Shown piece by piece: positions 9,061 through 17,218 of a stretch of DNA of 64,000 bases (within the stretch, counting starts at the first letter, position 1; the number at the start of each line of letters is the position of its first letter). The translations under genes and the position numbers were made by a program. The notes beneath the pieces were generated by a model. It was not told the origin of the DNA and did not search any database. It worked only from the letters and a program-made list of their open reading frames with translations. The DNA lies in assembly GCA_002270295.1 (NCBI GenBank), contig NISF01000001.1, positions 496,001-560,000 of the forward strand, written 5' to 3'. This DNA is from Enterobacter sp. 10-1 (GTDB lineage Bacteria > Pseudomonadota > Gammaproteobacteria > Enterobacterales > Enterobacteriaceae).

Positions 9061-10599
9061 TTAGCGGCGGCGTTGACGCAGGCTCATCAGCAGCGCGCCG
9101 AAACCAAACAGCGCGGTCAGCGACCACAGCGGCCAGTTGCCGGTACGGGCGTATGGGGTCAGGCCCGTCGTCGGCGTCACCTTCGTGGTTAACACGGCGC
9201 GGGTGAACTGCGGGATCATGTCCTGAATTTCCCCCCGAGGACCAATGACGGCGGTAATGCCGTTATTGGTGCTGCGCAGCAGCGGGCGCGCCAGCTCCAG
9301 CGCCCGCATGCGCGCCATCTGGAAGTGCTGCCAGGGGCCTATCGACTTGCCAAACCAGGCGTCGTTGGAGATGGTCAGCAGGAAGTCGGTATCCGGGCGG
9401 AAATTATCGCGCACCTGCTCGCCGAGAATGATCTCGTAGCAGATGGCGGCCGTCAGCTTCAGGTTGTGCGCCACCAGCTGCGGCTGAACGTACGGGCCGC
9501 GGCTGAAGGAGGACATCGGCAGATCGAAGAACGGCGCCAGCGGACGCAGAATCGATTCCAGCGGTACAAACTCGCCAAACGGAACCAGATGGTTCTTGTT
9601 GTAGCGATCGGTGGAGCCGTAGCTGTAAGGGTTATCCTTGCCCAGCGTAATGATGGTGTTGTAGGTATCGTATCGATTCTGCTTGTTCAGCCGGGCATCG
9701 ACGATGCCGGTCACCAGCGAACTGTTTTTCGACCGCAGCAGGTCATCCATCATGGTGAGGAAATTCTGCTGATTGATCTCCAGATCCGGAATGGCGGATT
9801 CGGGCCAGATAATCAGCTGGGATGAGCCCATATGCGGCTGGGTCAGATCCAGATAGGTCTTCAGCGTGTTGAACAGCTGTTTTTCATCCCACTTCAGGGC
9901 CTGAGGAATATCGCCTTGCACCAGCGACACTTCGGTCGCGCGCTCCGGCAGCAGCTGATACCACTGGATGTAGCGCAGCGGGAAGGGCAGGGCGAAGAGC
10001 ACCGCGGCGACGATCAGCGGTTTCCAGCTGCGCCGGACGACGGCCAGCGCCAGCAGGCCGCTGACCACCATCAGCAGGAAGTTAATCGCCTCGACGCCCA
10101 CGATCGGGGCTAAGCCTTTCAGCGGGCCGTCAATCTGGCTGTAGCCAAACTGCAGCCACGGGAAGCCGGTCAGCACCCAGCCGCGCAGGAACTCGGTGAT
10201 TTGCCAGACTACCGGCGCGGCGATGGCGACGCGCAGCCAGCTGGTTTTCGGCCACAGGCGGGAGAGCAGGCCGGCGAACAGCCCGGTGTACAGCGACATA
10301 TACGCCGCCAGCAGCACCACGAGGAACACGTTGACCGGGCCAGGCATGCCGCCAAACTGCGCGATGCTGACGTAGACCCAGTTAATCCCCGAACCGAACA
10401 GCCCCATGCCCCAGAAGAAACCAATCCAGGTGCTCTGCAAAGGACGACGGTTAAGGGTTAAGCCCTGCAGGCCGATGAGCGAAATAATCGCCGCGGGCCA
10501 GATGTCATAAGGAGAAAAAGCCAGCGTTCCGCTGGCTCCGAATAGTAGCGCCAGCAGCAGGCGTACGCGCTGGCGTTCGAGAAGAGAGGCAAATACCAT
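9061..10599 (-). CDS. lnt: Apolipoprotein N-acyltransferase Lnt
   Basis: Lnt adds the third acyl chain to the N-terminal Cys of lipoproteins in the inner membrane. The product is 512 residues, identical in length to K-12. The N-terminal half is strongly hydrophobic with several membrane spans; the C-terminal half is a nitrilase-like periplasmic domain containing the Glu-Lys-Cys triad: Glu in [10 protein letters not shown], Lys in [13 protein letters not shown] and Cys in [13 protein letters not shown] final membrane span and basic tail (SLRQRRR) close the protein. It lies 22 bases downstream of corC, as in other enterobacteria. Its substrates include LptE, encoded in this window. Confidence 0.97.
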   Translation of the reverse strand: MVFASLLERQRVRLLLALLFGASGTLAFSPYDIWPAAIISLIGLQGLTLNRRPLQSTWIGFFWGMGLFGSGINWVYVSIAQFGGMPGPVNVFLVVLLAAYMSLYTGLFAGLLSRLWPKTSWLRVAIAAPVVWQITEFLRGWVLTGFPWLQFGYSQIDGPLKGLAPIVGVEAINFLLMVVSGLLALAVVRRSWKPLIVAAVLFALPFPLRYIQWYQLLPERATEVSLVQGDIPQALKWDEKQLFNTLKTYLDLTQPHMGSSQLIIWPESAIPDLEINQQNFLTMMDDLLRSKNSSLVTGIVDARLNKQNRYDTYNTIITLGKDNPYSYGSTDRYNKNHLVPFGEFVPLESILRPLAPFFDLPMSSFSRGPYVQPQLVAHNLKLTAAICYEIILGEQVRDNFRPDTDFLLTISNDAWFGKSIGPWQHFQMARMRALELARPLLRSTNNGITAVIGPRGEIQDMIPQFTRAVLTTKVTPTTGLTPYARTGNWPLWSLTALFGFGALLMSLRQRRR

Positions 10600-10621
10600 T
10601 TAGGTTAATCGTCCCGTGTGA

Positions 10622-11500
10622 TTAGTCTTCCAGCTTCGGCTGCGGCGCGTCGTCAGGAAGTTTGACATGTACCTGGATAATACGTCGGCTATCGGCCATT
10701 GCGACCTTGAATTGGTAACCATCAATGTCGATAGACTCGCCGCGAGCCGGCAGATGGCCAAAGGCCTGCATCACCAGTCCGCCAATGGTATCAACTTCTT
10801 CATCGCTGAAGTGGGTGCCGTAGGCTTCGTTGAAGTCTTCAATGGAGGCCAGCGCGCGGACCGTCCAGGTGTGGCGGCTCAGCTGACGAAAATCGATATC
10901 TTCTTCTTCATCGTATTCGTCTTCGATCTCACCGACGATAAGTTCAAGGATGTCTTCAATGGTCACCAGACCGGAGACGCCGCCAAACTCATCGATAACG
11001 ATAGCCATATGATAACGCTGGGAGCGGAACTCTTTCAGCATTCGGTCGACCCGCTTGCTTTCAGGCACGACAACCGCCGGGCGTAACACTTTTTCCATGC
11101 TGAAGGCTTCGGAGTCGCTGCGCATAAACGGCAGCAGATCTTTGGCCATCAGAATCCCTTCGATGTGATCTTTGTCTTCGCTGATCACCGGGAAACGCGA
11201 GTGGGCGGATTCGATGATGACATCGAGGCACTCGTCCAGGGTCTGGTTGCGTTTCAGGGTAATCATCTGCGAGCGGGGGATCATAATATCGCGGACGCGC
11301 TGGTCGGCGATGTCCATTACCCCTTCGAGCATATCGCGCGTATCTTCGTCGATAAGATCGTTCTGCCCGGAATCACGGATCAGCGCCAGCAGTTCATCAC
11401 GGTTTTTGGGTTCTCCGTGAAAGAGCTGGCTGAGTAACAGGGAGAAGAATCCCTTTTTGCTGTTTACTGTGTCACTACTGTGTGAGTTGTCGTCGCTCAT
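10622..11500 (-). CDS. corC: CorC (YbeX), CBS-domain protein of the magnesium/cobalt efflux family
   Basis: The 292-residue product has two CBS motifs ([11 protein letters not shown] onward, about residues 70-190) and a C-terminal CorC/HlyC domain that ends in acidic residues. It has been linked to Co/Mg efflux with CorA, and more recently to ribosome biology because it sits with ybeY and ybeZ. It has no transmembrane DUF21 domain. It follows ybeY by 98 bases and precedes lnt by 22. Confidence 0.93.
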   Translation of the reverse strand: MSDDNSHSSDTVNSKKGFFSLLLSQLFHGEPKNRDELLALIRDSGQNDLIDEDTRDMLEGVMDIADQRVRDIMIPRSQMITLKRNQTLDECLDVIIESAHSRFPVISEDKDHIEGILMAKDLLPFMRSDSEAFSMEKVLRPAVVVPESKRVDRMLKEFRSQRYHMAIVIDEFGGVSGLVTIEDILELIVGEIEDEYDEEEDIDFRQLSRHTWTVRALASIEDFNEAYGTHFSDEEVDTIGGLVMQAFGHLPARGESIDIDGYQFKVAMADSRRIIQVHVKLPDDAPQPKLED

Positions 11501-11598
11501 GGCGTCGTGTGGGTTCTCATGTTAGTTAAATCGTCGCACGTCGCGCGTATACTCAGCGCCCGGCATAGCGGCCAGTCGCCGGCAAAGCCGGCGGCAGG

Positions 11599-12066
11599 TT
11601 ATTCCTTCTCGGCAATGTACGGATCCTCATAGCCCAGAGCAAGCATTATCTCTGTTTCGAGGCTTTCCATCTCTTCCGCTTCTTCATCAACGATATGGTC
11701 ATAGCCCAGCAGGTGCAGGCTGCCATGAATAACCATATGCGCCCAGTGCGCTTCCAGCGGTTTTTCCTGCTCTTTCGCTTCCTGCTCAACCACCTGGCGG
11801 CAGATGATCAAATCGCCGAGCAGCGGCAGCTCGATACCCGGCGGCGCTTCGAAGGGGAATGACAGGACGTTGGTCGGCTTATCCTTGCCGCGATAGGTCA
11901 GATTTAGCTCGTGGCTCTCGGCTTCGTCTACCAGGCGAACGGTAACTTCCGACTCTTCCTGGAACTGCGGGATCACGGCATCCAGCCAGCGCTGAAACTG
12001 CGCTTCATCCGGCAGCCCGCCGTTCTCTTCGCAAGCCAGCTGTAAATCGAGAATGACCTGACTCAT
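11599..12066 (-). CDS. ybeY: Endoribonuclease YbeY
   Basis: YbeY is a zinc-dependent RNase involved in 16S rRNA 3' maturation and 70S ribosome quality control. The 155-residue product (K-12: 155) carries the metal-binding triple-His motif in [14 protein letters not shown] near residue 115. The ATG overlaps the ybeZ stop by four bases (ATGA), so the two are coupled. The 98-bp spacer to corC contains a short GCCGGC inverted repeat and no clear terminator. Confidence 0.96.
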   Translation of the reverse strand: MSQVILDLQLACEENGGLPDEAQFQRWLDAVIPQFQEESEVTVRLVDEAESHELNLTYRGKDKPTNVLSFPFEAPPGIELPLLGDLIICRQVVEQEAKEQEKPLEAHWAHMVIHGSLHLLGYDHIVDEEAEEMESLETEIMLALGYEDPYIAEKE

Positions 12067-13109
12067 TTCTGCTCCTGTTCCTGGGCTTCGCGTTTGCGCT
12101 CGGCGGCCAGTTCTGCTTTACGTTTTTGATCCGCTTCTTCCCACGCTTCATAGGCATTGACGATACGGGCAACCACCGGGTGGCGCACCACGTCTTCGCT
12201 ATTGAAGAAGTTGAAGCTGATTTCATCGACTTCCGCCAGAACTTCGATGGCGTGGCGGAGGCCGGATTTGGTGCTGCGCGGCAGGTCAATCTGGGTGACG
12301 TCGCCGGTGATCACCGCTTTAGAATTAAAGCCGATACGGGTCAGGAACATCTTCATCTGTTCGATGGTGGTGTTCTGGCTTTCATCGAGAATGATAAAGG
12401 CGTCGTTCAGCGTACGGCCGCGCATGTAGGCCAGCGGCGCGACTTCAATCACGTTGCGCTCGATCAGTTTCTCAACTTTCTCAAAGCCCATCATTTCGAA
12501 CAGCGCATCGTACAGCGGGCGCAAATAGGGGTCGACCTTCTGGCTCAGATCCCCCGGCAGGAAGCCCAGCTTCTCACCGGCCTCAACGGCGGGGCGGGTC
12601 AGCAGAATACGACGCACGTCCTGACGTTCAAGAGCATCGACCGCGGCGGCAACCGCCAGATAGGTTTTCCCGGTACCGGCAGGGCCGACGCCGAAGGTGA
12701 TATCGTGGTCGAGAATATTAGCGACGTACTGCGCCTGGTTTGGCGTACGGGGCTTGATAACGCCACGCTTGGTCTTGATATTAATGGCCTTGCCGTACTC
12801 AGGGACGCTCTCGGCGCTCTGCTCCAGCACGCGGGCCTCTTTGATGGCAAGGTGAATCTGTTCCGGCTCGATATCGTTAATCTGCCCGCGCATTGGGGCG
12901 GTATCGACGTACAGGCTGCGCAGAATATCCGCAGCCGCGTTCACGCATATTGGGCGTCCGGTCAGCTTAAAGTGATTGTCACGGCGGCTGATTTCGATGC
13001 CCAACCGGCGCTCAAGCTGTTTGATGTTGTCGTCAAACGGGCCGCACAGTCCAAGCAGGCGCGCGTTGTCCGCTGGCTCCAGGGTGATTTCACGGGTTTC
13101 TGTGTTCAA
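12063..13109 (-). CDS. ybeZ: PhoH-family ATPase YbeZ
   Basis: YbeZ is a PhoH-like P-loop NTPase that works with YbeY in RNA metabolism. The 348-residue product has an N-terminal KH-like segment, Walker [20 protein letters not shown] near residue 140, and Walker B in [13 protein letters not shown]. The C terminus is a Lys/Glu/Gln-rich tail. It is the first gene of the ybeZ-ybeY-corC-lnt run; a 180-bp spacer with a strong hairpin separates it from miaB. Confidence 0.95.
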   Translation of the reverse strand: MNTETREITLEPADNARLLGLCGPFDDNIKQLERRLGIEISRRDNHFKLTGRPICVNAAADILRSLYVDTAPMRGQINDIEPEQIHLAIKEARVLEQSAESVPEYGKAINIKTKRGVIKPRTPNQAQYVANILDHDITFGVGPAGTGKTYLAVAAAVDALERQDVRRILLTRPAVEAGEKLGFLPGDLSQKVDPYLRPLYDALFEMMGFEKVEKLIERNVIEVAPLAYMRGRTLNDAFIILDESQNTTIEQMKMFLTRIGFNSKAVITGDVTQIDLPRSTKSGLRHAIEVLAEVDEISFNFFNSEDVVRHPVVARIVNAYEAWEEADQKRKAELAAERKREAQEQEQK

Positions 13110-13258
13110 GCTGTTCCTCTTATCTGCGTTTTGCCGGGCGGTAAAAAGGTATACCCGCCTTCATGCAGGCGTTACCCCGGCGGGTAAGGAAATTATTCAC
13201 GTCACGGGAATATGGCGCAAGCATTGCTATGAATATTGGGTCCGGGAGAGGAAATACA

Positions 13259-13282
13259 AGGCCTGCCGGAGCCGGCAGGCCT
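13259..13282 (-). terminator. Strong hairpin downstream of miaB
   Basis: A perfect 11-bp stem (AGGCCTGCCGG at 13259-13269, complement at 13272-13282) with a two-base spacer lies just past the miaB stop. The following minus-strand sequence (CTTGTATTTCC) is only weakly U-rich, so it could be a terminator or a 3'-end stabiliser ahead of ybeZ. Confidence 0.6.
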
Positions 13283-13289
13283 GAACGGA

Positions 13290-14714
13290 TTAAGGCTGAT
13301 AAAGCGTGACGCCCGAATCGTTTTCTTTACGGGTCCGCGCGATGACGGATTGCGGTGATTCCACAATGCGCAGCCCCATTTCCTCTTCGGTACGCACGAT
13401 TTTTCCGCGCAGCGAGTTGGTGTAGACGTCGACGATCTCGACATCGACAAACTTGCCGATCATATCCGGCGTCCCTTCGAAGTTGACGACCCGGTTATTT
13501 TCGGTGCGCCCGGTGAGCTCCATAATGCTCTTGCGGGAGGTCCCTTCGACCAGAATACGCTGGGTGGTGCCGAGCATCCTGCGGCTCCAGGCCATCGCCT
13601 GCTGGTTGATGCGCTCCTGCAGAATATACAGGCGCTGTTTCTTATCTTTTTCCGGAACGTCGTCGACCATATCCGCCGCCGGCGTCCCCGGCCGCGCGGA
13701 GAAGACAAAGCTGTAGCTGACGTCGAGATTAACATCGGCAATCAGCTTCATGGTCTTTTCGAAATCGTCGTTGGTTTCGCCAGGGAAGCCGACGATAAAG
13801 TCGGAGCTGATCTGGATATTCGGCCGCGCCTCGTACAGCTTGCGAACGATGCCTTTATATTCCAGCGCCGTGTGGGTGCGCCCCATCAGGTTCAGCACGC
13901 GGTCAGAGCCGCTCTGAACCGGCAGATGCAGGAAGCTTACCAGCTCCGGGGTGTCGCGATAGACGTCGATAATGTCATCGGTAAATTCAATCGGGTGGCT
14001 GGTGGTGAAGCGAATGCGATCGATCCCGTCGATCGCCGCGACCAGACGCAGCAGATCGGCAAAGCTGCCGGTGGTGCCGTCGTAGTTTTCACCGCGCCAG
14101 GCGTTAACGTTCTGTCCGAGCAGGTTGACCTCGCGGACGCCCTGAGCCGCCAGTTGGGCAATCTCGAACAGGATATCGTCAGAAGGACGGCTGACCTCTT
14201 CGCCGCGGGTATAGGGCACCACGCAGTAGGTACAATACTTGTTGCAGCCTTCCATAATGGAGACGAACGCCGTCGGTCCGTCGGCGCGAGGTTCCGGCAG
14301 ACGGTCGAACTTTTCGATTTCCGGGAAGCTTACGTCGACCACCGGGCGGCGGTTGCCGCGCACCGAGTTAATCATTTCCGGCAGGCGATGGAGCGTCTGC
14401 GGGCCAAAAATAATGTCGACATAGTGGGCGCGCTGACGGATGAGCTTGCCTTCCTGCGAGGCGACGCAGCCGCCGACTCCGATAATCAGGTTGGGATTTT
14501 TTTCTTTCAGTAATTTCCAGCGGCCCAGCTGGTGGAAGACTTTTTCCTGGGCCTTCTCACGGATTGAGCAGGTATTGAGCAGCAGTACATCCGCTTCTTC
14601 CGCGATTTCAGTGAGCTGATACCCGTGCGTGGCATCCAGCAGATCGGCCATCTTTGATGAATCGTATTCGTTCATCTGACAGCCCCAGGTTTTAATATGG
14701 AGTTTTTTTGTCAT
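13290..14714 (-). CDS. miaB: tRNA-2-methylthio-N6-isopentenyladenosine synthase MiaB
   Basis: MiaB is a radical-SAM methylthiotransferase that converts i6A37 to ms2i6A37 in tRNAs. From the ATG at 14714 the product is 474 residues, as in K-12. Domains in order: an N-terminal methylthiotransferase domain with its own cluster Cys residues ([27 protein letters not shown]), the radical-SAM CxxxCxxC loop in [17 protein letters not shown] near residue 155, and a C-terminal TRAM domain. Three more in-frame ATGs at 14720, 14726 and 14732 would add an (MS)3 repeat; the true start among the four is uncertain. Confidence 0.95.
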   Translation of the reverse strand: MTKKLHIKTWGCQMNEYDSSKMADLLDATHGYQLTEIAEEADVLLLNTCSIREKAQEKVFHQLGRWKLLKEKNPNLIIGVGGCVASQEGKLIRQRAHYVDIIFGPQTLHRLPEMINSVRGNRRPVVDVSFPEIEKFDRLPEPRADGPTAFVSIMEGCNKYCTYCVVPYTRGEEVSRPSDDILFEIAQLAAQGVREVNLLGQNVNAWRGENYDGTTGSFADLLRLVAAIDGIDRIRFTTSHPIEFTDDIIDVYRDTPELVSFLHLPVQSGSDRVLNLMGRTHTALEYKGIVRKLYEARPNIQISSDFIVGFPGETNDDFEKTMKLIADVNLDVSYSFVFSARPGTPAADMVDDVPEKDKKQRLYILQERINQQAMAWSRRMLGTTQRILVEGTSRKSIMELTGRTENNRVVNFEGTPDMIGKFVDVEIVDVYTNSLRGKIVRTEEEMGLRIVESPQSVIARTRKENDSGVTLYQP

Positions 14715-14773
14715 CGACATGCTCATGCTCAATTATAGATATCCAAAATGACGGGTACAGATGCCCTATGAAT

Positions 14774-14850
14774 TTCGAATTGCAGGCGGCAGGCCGCAAA
14801 ATCGCAGCTCGCCAGGGGACCGGGCGCTGCCAGGGCACCTGCAATTTGAA
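14774..14850. repeat. Imperfect palindromic repeat between miaB and ubiF
   Basis: TTCGAATTGCAGG (14774-14786) is an inverted copy, 12 of 13 bases, of CCTGCAATTTGAA (14838-14850), with GC-rich DNA between. The ends resemble the outer arms of ERIC-type repeats, but the ERIC core is not recognisable. It occupies the divergent promoter region (14715-14987) of the two tRNA and quinone modification genes. Confidence 0.5.
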
Positions 14851-14987
14851 AAACGACGAGTATAGCCAGGATTGCAGGGGGCATATTGTAATGCTTTGGT
14901 CGTGCCCTGACCAGTGCGAGCGTAATCGCCGCAGGGCGCCTGAAAATCCGGTAAACTGAACGGATTGAGGTTTTAAGGATAATTGCC

Positions 14988-16163
14988 ATGACAACTCACG
15001 CAACGGATATCGCCATTATTGGCGGTGGAATGGTCGGCGGCGCCCTCGCGCTGGGGCTGGCGCAGCGCGGTTTTACGGTGACGGTGATCGAGAAGGCCGC
15101 GCCCGCGGCCTTCGATCCGGCGCTACCGCCGGACGTGCGCATTTCGGCGATCGGCTCTTCTTCAGTCGGGCTGTTGAAAAGCCTCGGCGTCTGGGAGGCG
15201 ATACGCGCGATGCGCGTGCATCCCTATCGTCGTCTCGAGACCTGGGAGTGGGAAGCGGCCCACGTCTCCTTCGATGCCGCGGAGCTGGCGCTGTCTGAGC
15301 TGGGCTATATGGTCGAGAATAACGTGCTGCAGCTTGCTCTGTGGCAGGCTCTGGAAGCGCATGAGCAGGTCACGCTGCGGGTTGGCGTTTCGCTGCAGGC
15401 GCTGCTGCGCGAATCTGGGCATACGCAATTGCGCCTGAGCGACGGCGGCGAGTGCGCGGCCCGGCTGGTTATCGGCGCCGACGGCGCAAACTCCGAGGTG
15501 CGTCGGCTGGCCGGTATTGGCGTACATGCGTGGCAGTACCAGCAGTCCTGCATGCTGATTAGCGTCCAGTGCTCCGACGATCCCGGCGATAGCACCTGGC
15601 AGCAGTTTACGCCGTCCGGGCCGCGCGCGTTTCTGCCGCTGTTCGATCGCTGGGCCTCGTTGGTCTGGTATGACACCCCCGCGCGAATTCGTCAGCTGCA
15701 GGGGATGAGCATGGCGCAGCTCAGGCAGGAGATCGGGCGCCACTTTCCGTCGCGCTGTGGCGATGTCACGCCGCTAAGCGCCGGCGCGTTTCCGCTGACC
15801 CGCCGCCACGCGCTGCAGTATGTGCAGCCGGGTCTGGCGCTGGTGGGCGACGCCGCGCATACCATTCATCCGCTGGCGGGGCAGGGCGTCAACCTCGGCT
15901 ATCGCGACGTTGATGCGCTGCTGGATGTCTTAACGCGCGCGCGGGATCGCGGTGAGGAGTGGGACAGCCTGCCGGTGCTCAAACGCTATCAGACGCGGCG
16001 GAGAGCCGATAATTTCATTATGCAGTCGGGGATGGATCTGTTTTACGTTGGCTTCAGTAACGATCTGGCGCCGGTGCGCGCGCTGCGCAATATCGGCCTG
16101 ATGGCGGCGGCGCGGGCGGGCATTTTAAAGCGTCAGGCGCTGAAGTATGCGCTGGGGCTGTAG
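14988..16163 (+). CDS. ubiF: 2-octaprenyl-3-methyl-6-methoxy-1,4-benzoquinol hydroxylase UbiF
   Basis: UbiF is the FAD-dependent monooxygenase that adds the C5 hydroxyl in ubiquinone synthesis. The 391-residue product equals K-12 in length. It shows the N-terminal dinucleotide-binding motif IIGGGMVGGALALGLAQRG and the second FAD motif LVGDAAHTIHPLAGQGVNLG near residue 285, both typical of the UbiH/UbiF/VisC family. UbiH and UbiI are close paralogues, but position between miaB and the Gln/Met tRNA cluster supports UbiF. It is transcribed divergently from miaB and converges on the tRNA operon. Confidence 0.95.
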   Translation: MTTHATDIAIIGGGMVGGALALGLAQRGFTVTVIEKAAPAAFDPALPPDVRISAIGSSSVGLLKSLGVWEAIRAMRVHPYRRLETWEWEAAHVSFDAAELALSELGYMVENNVLQLALWQALEAHEQVTLRVGVSLQALLRESGHTQLRLSDGGECAARLVIGADGANSEVRRLAGIGVHAWQYQQSCMLISVQCSDDPGDSTWQQFTPSGPRAFLPLFDRWASLVWYDTPARIRQLQGMSMAQLRQEIGRHFPSRCGDVTPLSAGAFPLTRRHALQYVQPGLALVGDAAHTIHPLAGQGVNLGYRDVDALLDVLTRARDRGEEWDSLPVLKRYQTRRRADNFIMQSGMDLFYVGFSNDLAPVRALRNIGLMAAARAGILKRQALKYALGL

Positions 16164-16165
16164 CT

Positions 16166-16209
16166 AAGCACCTCCCCGGCCTGCGCTGCGCGAAGCCGGG
16201 GAGGTGCTT
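16166..16209. terminator. 15-bp perfect stem-loop after ubiF
   Basis: AAGCACCTCCCCGGC (16166-16180) and its exact complement (16195-16209) flank a 14-base loop, starting two bases past the ubiF stop. No U-tract follows, so it may be a 3'-stabilising or REP-like structure rather than a classical terminator. Confidence 0.6.
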
Positions 16210-16247
16210 GATGCTAGCGTGCGCTGAAAACGGCGGACGATAAAAAC

Positions 16248-16276
16248 AAAAAAGCTCGCCGAAGCGAGCTTTTTTG
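16248..16276 (-). terminator. Terminator of the tRNA operon
   Basis: On the minus strand the stem AAAAAAGCTCGC / GCGAGCTTTTTT, loop included, is followed by further T residues (TTTTTTGTTTTTA). It lies 8 bases past the last tRNA-Gln and is A-tailed on the other strand, so it can also stop ubiF transcription. Confidence 0.85.
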
Positions 16277-16284
16277 TTACTAAG

Positions 16285-16359
16285 TGGCTGGGGTACGAGG
16301 ATTCGAACCTCGGAATGCTGGTATCAGAAACCAGAGCCTTACCGCTTGGCGATACCCCA
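16285..16359 (-). tRNA. glnX: tRNA-Gln (anticodon CTG)
   Basis: The 75-nt gene on the minus strand starts TGGGGTATCGCCAAGC, has anticodon loop TTCTGAT (CTG), the T-arm GGTTCGAATCC and an encoded CCA end. It is identical over its length to the next tRNA-Gln gene. It is the last of seven tRNA genes in one transcript. Confidence 0.97.
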
Positions 16360-16394
16360 ACGGGTGCGCTCACAAGTGAGCGACTTTTTTAAAT

Positions 16395-16469
16395 TGGCTG
16401 GGGTACGAGGATTCGAACCTCGGAATGCTGGTATCAGAAACCAGAGCCTTACCGCTTGGCGATACCCCA
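16395..16469 (-). tRNA. glnV: tRNA-Gln (anticodon CTG)
   Basis: This 75-nt gene is a second copy of tRNA-Gln with anticodon CTG, encoded CCA, 35 bases from its twin at 16285. It reads CAG codons. The symbol follows K-12 gene order. Confidence 0.97.
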
Positions 16470-16513
16470 ACAATTTTTTTGGATTTATCGAACTGAATCA
16501 ATAATTCCCTATC

Positions 16514-16590
16514 TGGTGGCTACGACGGGATTCGAACCTGTGACCCCATCATTATGAGTGATGTGCTCTAACCAGCTGAGCTACGTAGCC
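16514..16590 (-). tRNA. metU: tRNA-Met, elongator (anticodon CAT)
   Basis: The 77-nt gene starts GGCTACGTAGCTCAG on the minus strand, with anticodon loop CTCATAA (CAT), T-arm GGTTCGAATCC and CCA end. The G1-C72 pair of the acceptor stem marks it as elongator rather than initiator. Identical to the gene at 16915. Confidence 0.97.
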
Positions 16591-16611
16591 AAATCTTATC
16601 ATATTCTTCGA

Positions 16612-16686
16612 TGGCTGGGGTACCTGGATTCGAACCAGGGGATGCCGGTATCAAAAACCGGTGCCTTACCGCTTGGCGATACCCCA
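16612..16686 (-). tRNA. glnW: tRNA-Gln (anticodon TTG)
   Basis: The 75-nt gene has anticodon loop TTTTGAT (TTG), reading CAA and CAG, and an encoded CCA end. Its body differs from the CTG pair mainly in the anticodon and T stems. Confidence 0.97.
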
Positions 16687-16723
16687 ATAACCGTCGCGGT
16701 GAACCGCTAACCTCGAAGAAATA

Positions 16724-16798
16724 TGGCTGGGGTACCTGGATTCGAACCAGGGAATGCCGGTATCAAAAACCGGTGCCTTACCGCTTGGCGATACCCCA
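16724..16798 (-). tRNA. glnU: tRNA-Gln (anticodon TTG)
   Basis: This 75-nt gene is the second tRNA-Gln with anticodon TTG and nearly duplicates the gene at 16612 (the anticodon-stem-proximal base differs, GGAATGCC versus GGGATGCC on the plus strand). It is the third gene of the operon. Confidence 0.97.
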
Positions 16799-16820
16799 TC
16801 CGCGCAACGCTTTCGGTGAA

Positions 16821-16905
16821 TGGTGCGGGAGGCGAGACTTGAACTCGCACACCTTGCGGCGCCAGAACCTAAATCTGGTGCGTCTACCAATTTCGCCACT
16901 CCCGC
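16821..16905 (-). tRNA. leuW: tRNA-Leu (anticodon TAG)
   Basis: The 85-nt gene starts GCGGGAGTGGCGAAATTGG, with anticodon loop TTTAGGT (TAG), a long variable arm and CCA end, as expected for a class II tRNA. It reads CUN codons and is charged by LeuS, encoded in this window. Confidence 0.97.
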
Positions 16906-16914
16906 AAAAAAAGA

Positions 16915-16991
16915 TGGTGGCTACGACGGGATTCGAACCTGTGACCCCATCATTATGAGTGATGTGCTCTAACCAGCTGAGCTACGTAGCC
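16915..16991 (-). tRNA. metT: tRNA-Met, elongator (anticodon CAT)
   Basis: This 77-nt gene, the first of the operon, is identical to the tRNA-Met at 16514. Nine bases separate it from tRNA-Leu. It begins about 33 bases downstream of the predicted transcription start. Confidence 0.97.
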
Positions 16992-17024
16992 ATCTTTTTT
17001 TTCGCGTTACCTTATCGGCGTTGC

Positions 17025-17060
17025 GGGGCGCATTATGCGTATTGGGCCTGCGAGCGTCAA
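17025..17060 (-). promoter_or_regulatory. Stringent-type sigma-70 promoter of the tRNA operon
   Basis: On the minus strand TTGACG (17055-17060), a 17-base spacer and CATAAT (17032-17037) form a near-consensus promoter, followed by a GC-rich discriminator GCGCCCC (17025-17031). A GC-rich discriminator is the usual mark of ppGpp-controlled stable-RNA promoters. Confidence 0.85.
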
Positions 17061-17175
17061 CCTCTTTTTCAAGGAAAATCGCCGGAATGTGACTGTTTGG
17101 TTAGGTTGCGAACAGCGTGGTGGAATAATCGGCAATTATTGGTTATTTATCGCTTTTAAGCCGTAAATAAAGGCA

Positions 17176-17204
17176 TAAAAAAACGGACCCCGCGGGGTCC
17201 GTTT
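17176..17204 (-). terminator. Terminator of asnB
   Basis: The stem AAACGGACCCC (17181-17191) / GGGGTCCGTTT (17194-17204) is followed on the minus strand by TTTTTTT and lies 15 bases past the asnB stop. Confidence 0.88.
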
Positions 17205-17218
17205 GTCGTCTGGCGTGA

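Noticed and set aside
16611-16958. 115-codon frame running through three tRNA genes on the plus strand
   Set aside because: It is the reverse complement of tRNA sequence; repeated GFEPGDAGI-type peptides come from the tRNA repeats.
16285-16991. Regular repeats resembling a CRISPR array
   Set aside because: The repeats fold as tRNAs with anticodons and CCA ends; spacing and lengths are tRNA-like.
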